A DNA stretch of 64,000 nucleotides from Prunus persica (GCF_000346465.2 NC_034016.1:5035606-5099605), one strand, 5' to 3'; shown: positions 44,925-58,118, counted from the first letter of the stretch. The notes: generated from the sequence alone by a model not told the origin. Translations and numbers: made by a program.

Positions 44925-46918
44925 CTGAGCTCACTAGCACACACAATAGAATCCTCAATACTCTTGCTCCTGTGATCTGTCTTATGCGCGCAAACTACTC
45001 CGCTAAAGGTCTACGAAACACCTTGTCAAGGGTGCCCGGGTTCCGATCATATCCAAACCATAACCACCGTTTCCAAGTATCCATTATCCATCAATTCCAA
45101 TATTAGTATCCAAGGGGAGTACATAAGATGGCGTGTTATCGCCAAGATCCAAAATCCACTTTCATAAACTAATATATAATAAAGATAATACTCTTAAAAT
45201 CCAATTTCCAAAACAAAACGTTTGCATATAACCAAAAAAAATATATATATATATATATATAATAAAATAATACCCATTCTGCCTTTTTGAAAACAAAATA
45301 ATCCCATTCGATTTAATTAATATACAAAATCATTATTCATTTATAGGAAATACACAACCTCTAAAAATCCCACAAGACAAGATAATAAAATCCAAATACC
45401 ATATTTAAATTTCCCAAAACCATAGCCCATCAATATATACATACAACATTCTCAAAGATATTTGCAATTCAAAGTCCGATAACCACATAAACTAATGCAC
45501 CAAAACCAAAATTCATAACATACCCAAAGTCACCATAACCCTTTATAAATAATATTAATAGCACCACTAATAATAGTAATAATAATACTCATTCCCGAAA
45601 TTCCCATAATCACGTATTCCATCCTAAAAATTCACTAGTTTGAATTAGATCACCCATAACTTTCCATTCTCAACTCAATTTCCACATACAAATAACATAC
45701 CACTCAGCAACCCAGAAATCATAATCCTTATTATTCATTTTCCAAGACACCCTTTTTAAAACCCGCATCGATATCTAATGTACCCACAACCCAAACACTT
45801 AGACATATATTTGAGTGTAAACATATAATCGCCATTTAATTAGATCTTTACTGACACCAAACCCCTCTATCAAGCCATTAGTGAATTATAATAATAATCA
45901 TCAAAATAAAGCTATAATAATAATATTAATGATAACAACAATGATAATAATAATAATAACAACACTAAAAAAAGTAATCCCTGGAAATCCCATAATCATA
46001 TCTTCCAAAACGCGTACCCCTAAACTAAGAGCTACGTAAATAAATCCTTGATGCGTTCAAGCTAATGCACAGAAATATCTTTCTTTCGAGTTTATCATAG
46101 AATTTTCGTGAGCCTCTCGCCACCTACTTTCCGTTCCATCTTATTCACATTTTGCTTAAACACATTGTTTGTCGATATATACTTGACTTTTCCTAGCATA
46201 TCAAAAAGCACAAATACATCTTGCATAAAGGGACTTTAAATTCATTCTTTCTAGTTTTGTAGTGATGATTTGGGGATTCGAACTTGAAATCTATTCCAAA
46301 AGACGGAATGGTCTCAAAGACCCGTGGCCAATGGTTTGGTCAACGGGGCCTATGGGGCCCACGACCTCCAATTTCAATTCGAAAGTTCCTAGAGGTCCAA
46401 CAAAGTCTATTGAACACATCCTGAAAGTTTTATGTAATCTTTGAATCATTCGGAGTATCTGGGACTCTGATTCTCGATTTGTGAGTTCCTATACGATCCT
46501 AGAGGTATCTAGATAAACATATTTGGAAATGGAGTCGATTTAACATTCCGAATATATCGAACTCGGATAACGCCTAATATGCGTAAATCCGATCGACCGT
46601 CAAACGATAACCAAATTCAAATCTGAGCATACCGTCATGCTGAAGATGACATGGGGAACGTTTTAAGAGAAAATGGGCCAACCAAACATGGCCCACGCGC
46701 CACCACATGTAGGACAGCGCGTGGGTGTCTTGAGAAAATTCTGGCATGTTTTTCGCGATTTCCGACCACGGTGGTTGTCGGCTCCGGCAGAGGAAGAGTG
46801 GGGTGGAAGAGGAACCTAAGCCGGTCGTTTTGGCACAGGTCTCGTGGCCAACAGTGGCTAGACATGAAAACTGCCTGCCAAAATGCGGCTAGCTGGAGCT
46901 TGGTAGCGAGGATAGAGG

Positions 46919-46954
<36 letters not shown>

Positions 46955-47251
46955 AGAAGAAAATATCTGGGTTTTTAAAATTTCAACTTCAAATTATTTA
47001 CAATTGTGCCACTGCACTTCCGTTGATCGTAACTTCTTCGTTACAACTCTGATTTAAGCCCACTATGTGTCTACGAACTTGTATTGACGCGCTCTACGCA
47101 ACGGTGTAATTCATTTCCCCAAAATCTTACTGGATTAAAAAGTGCCCAAAATAACCCTACCCATAAGGGTAAAATTGTAATATCGCAATTAATTAAATTA
47201 AATAATTTATATAGATTAAATAAATGGTTACAAGTTGGGTCGGGATGTTAC
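44925..47251 (-). mobile_element. Probable Ty3/gypsy LTR, reverse orientation
   Basis: Read on the minus strand, the block opens TGTAACATCCCGACCCAACT at 47251, a common start of plant gypsy LTRs. It ends near 44925 with the block that is repeated at 43380-43560. No coding sequence. It contains an AT run (about 45240-45260), TAA-rich sequence (45880-45965) and an AG run. No target duplication was found, so the left end is a guess. Confidence 0.4.
46921..46950. repeat. (AG)n microsatellite
   Basis: About 15 AG units inside the probable gypsy LTR. Confidence 0.9.
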
Positions 47252-47768
47252 AATTTACTCCAACCTTTTTTGTAGAGATTGAGGGAGAAGAAAGAGAAGG
47301 AAGTTCAATGGTCAAAGAATCTATGTGCAAATATTCCTAATGCAAAATTTTACTCAAACATTAATGTTGCAATTCGTCTTTGAATAAAATTTTTCATTCT
47401 GTGGCAAAAATAAATAAATAAATATATATATATTTTGTATATGGCTCATGTATGTCTTCCATAGTTGTGTTGTGTGATCAAAGTGATGATTAACATGATT
47501 GTACAAAAAAAAAGTTCCTAATTATAATATTGTATATTTTTTGAAAGGAGGAAATCGAACTCCATTATTTCAAGATCAATCATACTTCATATTTTAATTT
47601 ATAAAAGTATGCATTGTGATCAACGTGTGACATAAATGTTTCTTTCTTTGGGCACAATAGATAGATCATGTCATCATTCATGCATTCTTTCCTGGTGTGT
47701 CCCATGTTTTAAAGAACAGACATATTTTGTTTCACGTTTCAAATTTAAAACAAGCTCTTTTTAGGGAC

Positions 47769-48108
47769 ATAACTACTAAAAAAATTGAAATAGAAGACGG
47801 GGAAAAACTGTTGTCTTTTTTTCTTTGAAAACCATCGTTAAATTGACTGTCATTTTTTGAATGTTAAACTACGACGGTGATCCATCACCGTCTATTAATT
47901 ATGAAGACGACGCTTTTACTATTAACTGTCTTTTATTAAAGGTAAAGATGATGGTTTTGTTAAACGCACCGTCGTCTATTAACTGTAAACACGACGGTGT
48001 GTTTGAAAGAACCGTCGTCTATTATATATAAAGATGATGGTTTTTAACCAACGTCTATTAACTCTAAAGAAGACGGTTGTGTTGAAAAACCCATCGTGTA
48101 TTATCTAA
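47769..48108. repeat. CACTA-like subterminal repeat patch
   Basis: It begins ACTACTAAAAAAATTG, a damaged CACTA-type end. It continues with about six alternating copies of ACGACGG.. and CCGTCGTCTATTA at roughly 50-bp spacing. The repeats resemble those at 28.6-29.4 kb. It replaces sequence present in duplication A. No right end was found. Confidence 0.45.
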
Positions 48109-50288
48109 AGTTAAAAAAAAATAAAACATAAAGATTTTCAACTAAAATAAGGTCGACTTGACAGCTTTCGGTTTTAGTATAATAAATATTCAGTATCTTC
48201 TTAGGGTCTCCCTTTCTTATACAATTTCCACGTACAAAGCTTGATCCTGCGAATTGTGAGGCTAATTAGGCTGAAAACGCTTTGACAAATTTCAATCGAT
48301 ATAATTAATTTGGATAAATTTCAATTGGTACCACTTTGCGAAACCCAAGCGAAGGTGTCGTATAGCAGTGTAGCTCGGAAGTCCGAGTGTTGTATCCACA
48401 GAGAGCTATGTAAAGAAAATAACAGAGTTGAGATAGAACTGTTGGAAATTAGGAACGTTAATCAATTGTTATTTAGTTTCCTTTTATTAGTTGATTGTAA
48501 TTGATTTGGATTAGTCTCCAAGTAACTTAGGTTTCCTAGTTAAGCTTGTAATATCTTTATAAATACTTAGCCTTTTGGCTCTATCCATAACAACCAAGAA
48601 TTATTCTTCTTAACAGCATCATAATTTGACATGGTATCAGAGCACCGATTCTAAGTCGTCTCTTAAAACTTTTTACACACCTTATTTTCTTCACAATCCG
48701 ATGTTTCACAACCCTAGTTGCTAATCTTTGAAATCCTCTGCCAAATTGAGAGTCGTTGGCGCTTTTCATCCCTCACCCATGATGGGTATTCATCTTGTAC
48801 AGTCATCTTGTTCACCCTCTCCTCAATGATCAATATTTTATTCCCGCTACCAAAGCCATACCATCCCACAGTTCATACATCTAACTAAACCAGTAGTCGC
48901 ACCATTCTTTGGCGCTGCAATTTCCTTATGTTTTTCATACCTTCAAGTAATGCTCTCTATACAAATCATATTGAGCCATCTCTAGTCATGCTCTCTGTTG
49001 CAATCAGATTGAGCCCATGTATTCATGTCGACTACGCTTGCCACAACCGGGCCATCTTCGGCCTTCATCGAGCTTACCCATCATTTTTTTAAGTCATCTG
49101 CGCTTGCGGCAGCCGCGCTGTCTTCATTGCGGTTCCTTCGTGAGCCTCGTCAACGCTCACCGAGCCATCATGTCTTTGGACAACCCACGACATCTCCAAC
49201 AAATGCAGGAGGCTCTACACTAGCACCACCGTTGTTGACCAGCCACTGTGTTCATTGATTCTTTGCCCCTGCCTAGAAATGATCAATCGCTCGTATCCAA
49301 GCCATCGCTTCTTTGCACCACGACAACCCAACATAAGCATTCACTTTCTCTCCTTTGTTGATATATTAGTTTCTCTCTTTGAGGCTTCACATCAGGCCCA
49401 ATTTTTTGTTTTCTTTCTCTACTTAACTTCCGTACAATTGCACCAGCAACATTATCAATCAGTTGCACCAGCATCATCAATCAGTTGCACCAGCAACACC
49501 ATCATTCAGCTGCGCCAGCAGCATCATTATTCCGCCTCAAGAAAAGGCATCATCAACAACATTTGTTGCACATCAGCAACAAAATCACCATCGTTGCACA
49601 TCAGCAACATCAACAATAGCCTCCATACATGCAACATACGCTGAACATCAGCACAACTTTATTTGGGTGCTGCTTCCTTTAACTCACGACTTTCATACAT
49701 CGTCGGATTTGAGAGGAGGAACAACCCCCTTTACAGCAGCACACCACTACCCCATTTACCTCCAGATTTGCCTTCATTACAGCAGTGACACAGCTGCCCC
49801 ATATTTGACTCCATTATAGCAGCGACACAGCTGTCCCATTTGCCCCCTTTACAGCAGTGACACCACTGCCTCATTATCAGCACCTTTGGGAGTAACACCT
49901 TTCACAATCTCTTATGCAAGTTGGACATTCTTGATATCCACCCTCCAAGTTGAGGGGAGTGTTGGAAATTAGGAACGTTAATCAATTGTTATTTAGTTTC
50001 CTTTTATTAGTTGATTGTAATTGATTTGGATTAGTCTCCAAGTAACCTAGTTTTCCTAGTTAAGCTTGTAATTGATAGATGAACACATTAGCTTAGTATT
50101 GTTAGAATACCCACGTGCTATTCACGTGTTAGTCTGTTAAGCATGGCTGTTAGTTACAATTGTATATAAGCTGAACTGTGCATTGTAATATTCATTCAGT
50201 GAATAATCATACAAAAAAATCTCAGTATATTCTCTCTGTTTTTCAGTCTTCTTCTTCCTTTATTTTCCAAATACCTCTTCTGTTATCA

Positions 50289-50301
50289 TGGTATCAGCGC
50301 C
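50289..50301 (+). promoter_or_regulatory. Primer-binding site of the copia element
   Basis: TGGTATCAGCGCC abuts the 5' LTR. It is the initiator-Met tRNA complement with one change (AGCGC for AGAGC). Confidence 0.8.
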
Positions 50302-50466
50302 CATGGTGGTGATCCAGATATGCTATTCCGCTTCTCTCTCTCCGCTTCCTTCATCTATCTTGTTCTTCTCTCTTTGCAATTCCTAATTTCTCAGCTTTCT
50401 CCGATTTCTCAGATTTCTCAAATTTCTTCGAATCGAATCCACATTTTCTAAAACCCTAATTGCTTC

Positions 50467-53400
50467 ATGGCTTCTTCTTTTCTCAAAATTGAGAGTCTTC
50501 TTGGCCTCCTTACAATTCGTCTTGCTGATGATAACTTCTTGAAGTGGAGTTATCAGATTGAATCTGTGCTTCAAGGCTACGAGCTTTTTGGGCATTTCGA
50601 TGGTTCTTCGATTCCACCTCTTCAATTCGCCATTGTTGATGAGGAAGGCGAAACTTCTGAGCTTAACACTGCTTATAAGGAGTGGATTCGTACTGATAAG
50701 GCACTTTTGAGTTTACTCATTGCTTCTCTGTCTGACGAGGCTTGCTTGAATACGTCATTGGATGCAAAACAGCTCGCGATGCTTGGATCAATCTCTCTGA
50801 TCGCTATGCTTCAGTTTCTCGCACTCGGATCAACCATCTCAAAACTGAGTTGCAAACTGCACAGAAAGGTGGAGATTCCATCGAGCGATTCTTGCTTCGT
50901 CTCAAACATCTTCGAGATCAACTGAATGCTGCTGGTATCAAGATTTCTGATGATGATTTCATTATTACTGCTTTGAATGGCTTACCTCCCGAATATGACA
51001 TAATCAAGACTGTCTTGATTGCACGAGATACTCCTTTGTCTCTCAAGGATTTCAGAGCACAGCTTCTCGCTGCAGAACAAACTGCTGAGGCTCGTATTGT
51101 TCATCATACTGCGTTATATGCGATTAATTCATCTTGTGCTCAAGGTTCCTCTGTGTCTTCAGGACAGGGTATTTTACGTACACCTTCTCAGCCTTTGCCA
51201 CATGTTCAGTCTTTTGGTGGTCAGCAAAGTTCTTTTTCTCGTGCCTCTGGTTCTCGAGGTTTTTCTACACAAACCTCTGGTCGTGGAAGGTTTAATGGTG
51301 GTCGCCATGTCTCTTCTCAGTTTCGGGGCGGTAGTACTTCTGGTTTTCCTGGAGGTTCTCATTCCTATCGATCTCATGTGGTGCCTGAGTGTCAAATTTG
51401 CAGCAAGCGTGGACATACAGCTGCTAATTGCTATTACCGTCATGCCAATGCCAATTCCTCCTCTTCTACTCCTAATGTTGTTGAATGCCAAATCTGTGGC
51501 AAACGTGGGCATGGCGCACTTGATTGTTTCCACAGGTCAAACTACTCATTTCAGGGCCAAGCACCTCCTTCTTCTCTGACTGCTATGACTGCTCAGACTT
51601 CTTTCTCTCCTGAGCACGTCTGGATTGCAGATAGTGGTGCTTCTCATCATATGGTTGGCAATTCCTCTCAATTGGATCATGTGACTCCTTGTAATGTTGA
51701 TGAGAATGTTACTGTTGGCAATGGGGCAGGTTTGACTATTCAGAATCTTGGCACTGCTACTATTTCTTGTGCCCAATCTACTTCACTACATCTTCCGTCT
51801 GTTTTGCATGTTCCTAAGCTCAAAGCGAATCTATTATCCGTCCATCAATTGTGTAAAGACAATAATTGTTTTATCACATTTGATGTCTCTGGACAACATG
51901 TCAACGTCTCTATCTGGCATAAAAGGTTAGGACATCCAACAAATACCGTTGTGCAAAGAATGCTTCAAGATTTTGCTTTATCTATTTCTGTTGATAGTTC
52001 TCAAGCACTATGCACTGCTTGTTTACATGGTAAAATGCACAAGCTTTCTTTTCCTAAGGATCATGTTAAGTCTAATGTTCCCTTTCAGAGGATACACAGT
52101 GATGTATGGGGTCCTTCCCGACAAAAATCCATAGATGGTTTTAGATACTATGTTAGTTTCATTGATGAGTGTACTGGTTACTTGTGGCTTTATCCACTGT
52201 TTAATAAATCTGGAGTGTTTGAAGAGTTTCTCAAGTTCTATGCTCTTGTCACTAATCAGTTTAAGGCTACTATTCAGTATTTTCAAAATGATGGGGGTGG
52301 TGAGTTCATTAGTAGGCAATTTTCTTCTTTTTTGGATTCAAAAGGGATAATTCATCAGGTCTCTTGTCCATACACCCCTCAGCAAAATGGTTTGGCAGAG
52401 AGGAAGAATCGCCATATTATCGAAACTGCTCTTACTTTACTTGTTGCTTCTGCTCTTCCTGATAAGTTCTGGTTTCATTCAGTTGCTCATACTGCTTATC
52501 TCATCAATCTTATGCCTAGTTCGGTTTTAAGATATCAGTCTCCTTTTCAAAGCTTGTATGGCAAGGCTCCTGATATTAAATCTCTTAGGATTTTTGGTAC
52601 TGCAGTTTACCCATATATCAGACCTTATAATGAACATAAGCTTCAGCCAAGAACAGCTCAATGTGTTTTTATGGGATATTCTCCAGGTTATAAAGGGGTC
52701 ATTTGTTACAATAGATCCACCTCAAGGTTTGTTGTTTCCAGACATGTCATTCATGATGAATCTGTTTTTCCTTTTAAGTCTCATTCCATCTCAGCAGATT
52801 CAGTTCCAGTTTCATGCTCTTCCAAGCCTCAGTCTTTACCAGTTTGTGTTTCACTTCCTCCATGTATACATGCTTTAAATCCTAGTGATATATCTGGTTC
52901 TGTATCTCCTCAACATGTTTCTTCACAAAATCATAGCTTACAAAATGTTTCTATTCCATCTTTAGAATCTACTGAGAATCCTGCCTTGTCTTCCAGTGAT
53001 TCTGTCTTATCTGTGATTAATGATCAGCAACTACAAGTTCTCTTGCCTGTCTCCCCTTTTGTCTCTAGTTCTGTGTCTCCTCCTTTTAACACTCATACTA
53101 TGCAGACTAGATCAAAGGCAGGTATCCTTAAGTCTAAACAGTTTGAAGATTATCAGTGTTATTATACCACTCTTCCTGTTATACATGATGTTATTGAACC
53201 AGCCACTTATAAGGTTGCTTCTCAATCTGTTCTTTGGATTCAAGCTATGAAGGATGAAATTGAGGCATTACATGCTCAGGGTATTTGGGAGTTAGTTCCT
53301 AAGCCAGTTCATAAAAATATTATTGGATGTCGATAGGTATATCGAATTAAGAAAAACTCAGATGGTACTTTGGCTAGATATAAGATCGACGGTCACTTCG

Positions 53401-54625
53401 TCAACTTGATGTTAAGAACGCGTTTTTAGACGGTGATCTTGAGGAAGAAGTCTATATGCGTCAGCCACAAGGTTTTGAGGATCCAAAACATCTCAGTTAT
53501 GTTTGCAAGTTACGAAAGTCTCTTTATGGTCTTAAGCAAGCTCCAAGGGCTTGGAATGCCAAATTCACAGGTTATCTTCCAGCCATTGGTTTTGCATCAT
53601 CTCACTCTGACCCTAGCTTATTTGTGAAGCATCTAGGTTCAGATATTGTGATCCTTCTCTTATACGTGGATGATATAATATTGACTGGCTCAAAGGTGGC
53701 TTTGGTGCAAGAAGTTGTTGATGAATTAAGCTCAGCTTTTGATATGAAAGATATGGGGAAGTTGAAATATTTCTTAGGATTACAGATTTCTTATAATACA
53801 GCTGGAGATATTTTTGTTAACCAGGCTAAATATGCCAAAGATTTGCTTGCTAAGGCTGGTCTGAGTTCATGCCGATCTTGTCCTACCCCTTGTAAACCAC
53901 ATGGTCAATTGTTAAAGACTGAAGGTGATGCTTTGACTGATCCTACAATCTACAGAAGCATTGTTGGTGCATTACAGTATTTAACATTTACCAAACCTGA
54001 AATCTTTTATGCTGTTAACACAGTATGTCAGTTTATGACAACTCCTTCAGAGTTACATTTTCAGTTAGTTAAGAAGATTTTACGCTATCTTCAAGGTACC
54101 TTGGATCATGGACTTACCTTTACTAGTGGTGCTTGGGAACTTAATGCTTACAGTGATGCAGATTGGGCAGCAGATATAAGCACTAGACGATCTACCACTG
54201 GTTTTGTGGCTTTCTTAGGCCATAGTCCTATCTCTTGGCAATCTAAGAAACAGAACTCAGTCTCCAGGAGTTCAACCGAAGCAGAATACAGAGCATTAGC
54301 TCATACAGCAGCAGATTTGGCATGGATCAGACAAGTTTTGCTTGATTTGAAAGTGTTTCTCCCTCAGCCTCCTACTATACATTGTGACAACCTTTCTGCT
54401 CTAGCATTGAGTTCTAATCCTGTGTATCACTCACGGATCAAACATCTTGATATAGACTTTCATTTTGTTAGAGAAAGAGTACAAAGAAGAGATCTCTCCA
54501 TGCAGTATATTCCAACAGATGAACAGGTTGCAGACATATTTACAAAAGGGTTACACAGTCCACTCTTCACAAAGCATTGTGGTAATTTATGGCTTGGGAA
54601 CCTAGCTGGATTTGAGGGGGAATGA
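50467..54625 (+). pseudogene. Copia gag-pol polyprotein, broken
   Basis: The start at 50467 (MASSFLKIESLLG) opens gag. A single-base frameshift near 50740 moves reading into the frame that continues to 53336. Two zinc knuckles follow, CQICSKRGHTAANC (about 51390) and CQICGKRGHGALDC (about 51486). Next are the protease core ADSGASHH (about 51622) and integrase with HSDVWGP (52096), QNDGGGEF (52284) and PQQNGLAERKN, giving the D, D and E. At 53334-53336 a TAG replaces the tryptophan expected before VYRIKKN. Soon after, near 53387, an internal deletion removes the first part of reverse transcriptase. The rest continues in another frame with LYGLKQAPRAW, the YVDD box (53662), RNase H (YSDADWAAD, 54150) and a stop at 54625. 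It cannot encode a working polymerase. Confidence 0.95.
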
Positions 54626-54921
54626 TAGATGAACACATTAGCTTAGTATTGTTAGAATACCCACATGCTATTCACGTGTTAGTCTGTTAAGCATGGCTGT
54701 TAGTTACAATTGTATATAAGCTGAACTGTGCATTGTAATATTCATTCAGTGAATAATCATACAGAAAAATCTCAGTATATTCTCTCTGTTTTTCAGTCTT
54801 CTTCTTCCTTTATTTTCCAATACCTCTTCTGTTATCAGTAATATCTTTATAAATACTTAGCCTTTAAGCTTGTAACAACCGAGAATTATTCTTCTTAACA
54901 GCATCATAATTTGACAAGAAC

Positions 54922-56040
54922 AATTAAGATTGAGAAAATTCAATTGATTAAAACATTAAGACATTGGGGTTCCACTTTTAACATAAGCATGCAACTCTTC
55001 TTAATTAATGATCCACAAAATATTTTCCATTGTAGTTGTTCAAAATAATTAAAGCTCTTTTTAATTTCATTTAGAAGTATTCCAAGCATAACTTGTACCA
55101 TTGGCAACAAACTATCAAAAAAATAATCCTCATCAAAATTCTATTAATCTTTAGTAATTCTCTTCTCTTTTAAAAGGATGAAAGTTTTTACTACACAATG
55201 GGAACAACATGATTGAACCCATGAAATAGAATATCAAACATTCATCAATTAATTAAAAAGAAAAACTACAAATTCCATTTGAACAAAACTACAAATTCAT
55301 ATTAAAGCTTAAGTTTGGATCAAACTAATAAAAATTACATACTCATATTAAAAGCTTTCTCCCTAGCCTTAGCTAAGGAGTTAGTTTCCCATAAAATAAA
55401 ACTAAAGAAATTAAAACTAGAAGAATTGGAGGAAGGAGAGAGAGCTCAAGAGAAGATTGTGAGCTTGGTGTGTGTTTTGAAGCTTGAAGACTTCTCTATT
55501 TACAGGGCTAATAAGGAGAAACATCATGATGGATTCCAACACCATCATTCCTATTTTAATGCAATACCTAACTCCCACTTCATCTTGCCTATGTTAGTGT
55601 GGTTGGAATCAATTCCATTGTTGAATTGTTTTCTCTTTTTCTTCCTTTCCTTGTGGCTTTCATCCTCTTTTTAGATAATATGCATTGAATTTGAGCTTCT
55701 TTGGAGTGGATGACACCTTACAAGCATGTGAATTCCATTTCTTCTTGTTTGCTTCCATCCCATACTTCTTTTCCTTTCTTCTTTTGGCATGGGTGTGGCA
55801 CTTCATGCATTCTTTTCAATTCTTTTCTTCTTGTGCTAGTTGTACTTCTTCCTTCATCATCATTGCTTCATGGATATGTTGAAGTTCTTTAACTGGCCAC
55901 TAGCATATTATCTTTGGGTGGCACACTTCTTGGCATGCAAATTGAGTTGGTTTTCACAACACACAAGCCTACATAGAAAGTCATTGATCAAAGTTAATAA
56001 AATGACATTAAACCAATTTGACCAAGTAAAAATATAAATG
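54922..56040. repeat. LTR-like sequence around the nested copia elements
   Basis: No gene. Together with about 48312-48439 it seems to be one interrupted unit resembling plant gypsy LTRs. GAGAGAGAGCTCAAGAGAAG and the TATA-like CTATTTACAGG parallel the solo LTR at 29.8-31.3 kb. No target duplication was identified. Confidence 0.35.
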
Positions 56041-56629
56041 CATAAGATTATTTAATTACTCATTATAATTGCTTTTAAAATTAAATGTTAAGGGAAATAA
56101 ACATGTATTATTGTAATATTATCAGGTAACATGATCCTCATTATCTTCTGACCAAAAATAAAATAAAATAAACTAATTCAGATGATATTTGAGATTTTAC
56201 ACATTGTATGTAAAAAAAAATGATGAATATCATTTAACCACTCAATTAAATTATTGAAATTTAAGTACTTTTTTGAAGCACTGTGTTAATTGATTTTGTT
56301 GATCTCAATTAAATGCCTTCATAATTTCCAATTTGCATTATATTTTGCAAATGTGTTCCCTAAATGAAGATGTGAAAAATAGATGGTTTGGATCGTTGAA
56401 AAATATTTCGTGGGGAATCCTAAACGGTGTCCCTCAATTATTTGAGGGATCCTCAAACTCTGTAAGTGTAGGTACGTTCTGTCCCTGGGATGGCGTAGCC
56501 TCCCCTCCCCCTAAACATTTTGTTAAAAAAAGAAATGAAAAGCTAACTCTCTACCACCACATATATAGATTTTTAATAATATCATCAATGCAGCTCAATA
56601 AAATTGTGCAAAATGAAACATGATGTTTA

Positions 56630-58118
56630 CTTAAATTACCTGAAAATACTTAAGGAGGAACTCCTCCTTGTTGGCGTGACTTGTGACTTTTCCCTTTTAT
56701 TTCCATTTTCTACCGTAAATAGAATTAGGAGTTATTATTTTCCTTGTCCTTCAAGGTTTTATTGTACTATAAAATGACCTTATACAAGGAGAAGAATACA
56801 TAGAAAATTCCAACAAACAATATTCTCTCATAGGTTTTCATATTTTAGCATGGTATCAGAGAGACGATCTTGGGATTGCTGCTAAACTCTAGCCCACCAC
56901 ACGCTGACATAGCCATGGGGGATCAAGATCCTATCATCCCCCATGGAGGTAGCATCAACGATTAATTCCTCTACCACAGACCAAGAAACTAGAAGAATTG
57001 AAGACCCACATGACCCAATTTTTTAAGATCCAGAATCAGACCCCGACTAAGAACCTTGAAGAATTGACAACCCAGATGACCTAGTTTTTGAAAATACAGA
57101 ACTAGGCCTTATCCCCGATCTCGACCCCAATCTTAGAAGAATTAATGTCAAGAATGACCCAGTTACTAAAAAAGACCCCGACCCCGACCACGACCTAGAT
57201 CCAGACTCCGACTCAGATTCAGACCCATATACTAACCAAGACTCAGATCCTGTTTGGGCCTAATTTGGCACACCCAGCCCAAAAAGCCCAAAAATAACAA
57301 AGACAAACCACAGGGCCCAAGCAGTCTGGATTCTACAAATAAACTTGGGCCTCGAAAAAGAAAAAAAGTAATCACCCCATGGCTCCAGAAAAATCAAAAG
57401 GGCTTGAGCATGATTAAAAGAGAAGAAGGAGCCCAAAAGGAAACAGACCCACGTGAATCTTTTTCTCTGATTTAGGAAAGTCAACAATTTCAACTGGGTT
57501 GATAAAGAGTTGACAAAGGCAGGCAAAAAGAAGGGACGTCTCTGAAATCTCTGCCACCAGAAGATCAAAACCCTTTTATATATTCAGAGATATTGTTTCT
57601 ACTTCAAAGAAGGCACCATCTTTCAAGGGATACGCAGACTATGTTTTCTAAAAAGATAAGCAGAAAACAGGGAGTTGTTCAAACTGGTAAATCAAACTAA
57701 ACCATCACAGTTTGAGCTCTCACAGGGGGCAGTTGGAATTAAAAGAGGGATTAAGTTTTCTTTCAAAAAACAGAGAAGTGATTGACTTAAAGAAACTGAC
57801 CATTGAGAGCTTATCTGCCAGAATAGATAAAACCCCTCTTTCTTTACATTTTTTAAAAATGAAAGATCTTTTGAGAAAATCTGCCGCCCATTTCTAAAAG
57901 AATCAGAAACCCTACTGCAAAAACATTTCTTATAAATATAGGAGAAGGTGAACAGAGCACACGACAAAAAAAATACAACAATCAATCAAACAATCAAAAA
58001 TCAACCAAAGGAAAAAAACACTCAAAATGATCACTTGATCACTGAGAACCTTCAAACAAACTGGAGCAACCAAAAGCTCATTTGAGCTACAAAAGAAGCC
58101 AGCTATAGATTATTCAAT
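56630..58118 (+). pseudogene. Decayed retroelement: LTR, primer site and gag-like remains
   Basis: A block ending TTCATATTTTAGCA (about 56852) is followed by TGGTATCAGAGAG, a damaged iMet primer site. Then comes text reading in broken frames as repeated LEEL..MTQ units (about 56980-57170) and poly-TPTP acidic repeats, gag-like in style. Duplication A has the same LTR end and a mutated primer site (about 43190). From about 57200 onward it is purine-rich with many stops. Confidence 0.4.

Larger units (their letters stand above)
50073..54837 (+). mobile_element. Ty1/copia LTR retrotransposon, 4.77 kb, young but defective
   Basis: LTRs lie at 50073-50288 (216 bp) and 54623-54837 (215 bp), running TGATAGATGAACAC...CTTCTGTTATCA. 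I count two substitutions and one single-base indel. The target duplication is GTAAT (50068-50072 and 54838-54842). A primer site follows the 5' LTR, and the purine tract GAGGGGGAA precedes the 3' LTR. It sits inside the 3' LTR of the element above. Confidence 0.97.
48440..54916 (+). mobile_element. Short non-autonomous copia-like LTR element, split by a nested element
   Basis: The 192-bp 5' LTR (48440-48631) runs from TGTTGGAAATTAGG to ATAATTTGACA and is followed directly by the tRNA-iMet primer site TGGTATCAGAGC (48632-). The 1.33-kb interior has no gag-pol frame and ends in the purine tract TTGAGGGGAG. The 3' LTR (49960-50072 plus 54843-54916) is cut in two by the full copia element. The target duplication AGAAC flanks the whole unit (48435-48439 and 54917-54921). 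Without the nested element it is about 1.7 kb. Its two LTRs differ more than those of the nested copy, consistent with greater age. Confidence 0.92.
47355..56860. repeat. Segmental duplication B, expanded by nested retrotransposons
   Basis: Partner of 39215-43200. Without the insertions at about 48.3-56.1 kb it would be under 2 kb. Relative to A it lacks the kinase fragment and carries a CACTA-like patch at 47769-48108. Confidence 0.72.

Noticed and set aside
49017..49819. Plus-strand proteins inside the short copia-like element
   Set aside because: Low-complexity His/Gln/Ser text in overlapping frames without any gag or pol motif.
51174..52319. Minus-strand frames opposite gag-pol
   Set aside because: Antisense shadows of the copia polyprotein.
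57254..57985. Genes encoded on either strand at 57.2-58.0 kb
   Set aside because: Short frames on both strands in purine-rich decayed retroelement sequence; no domain.
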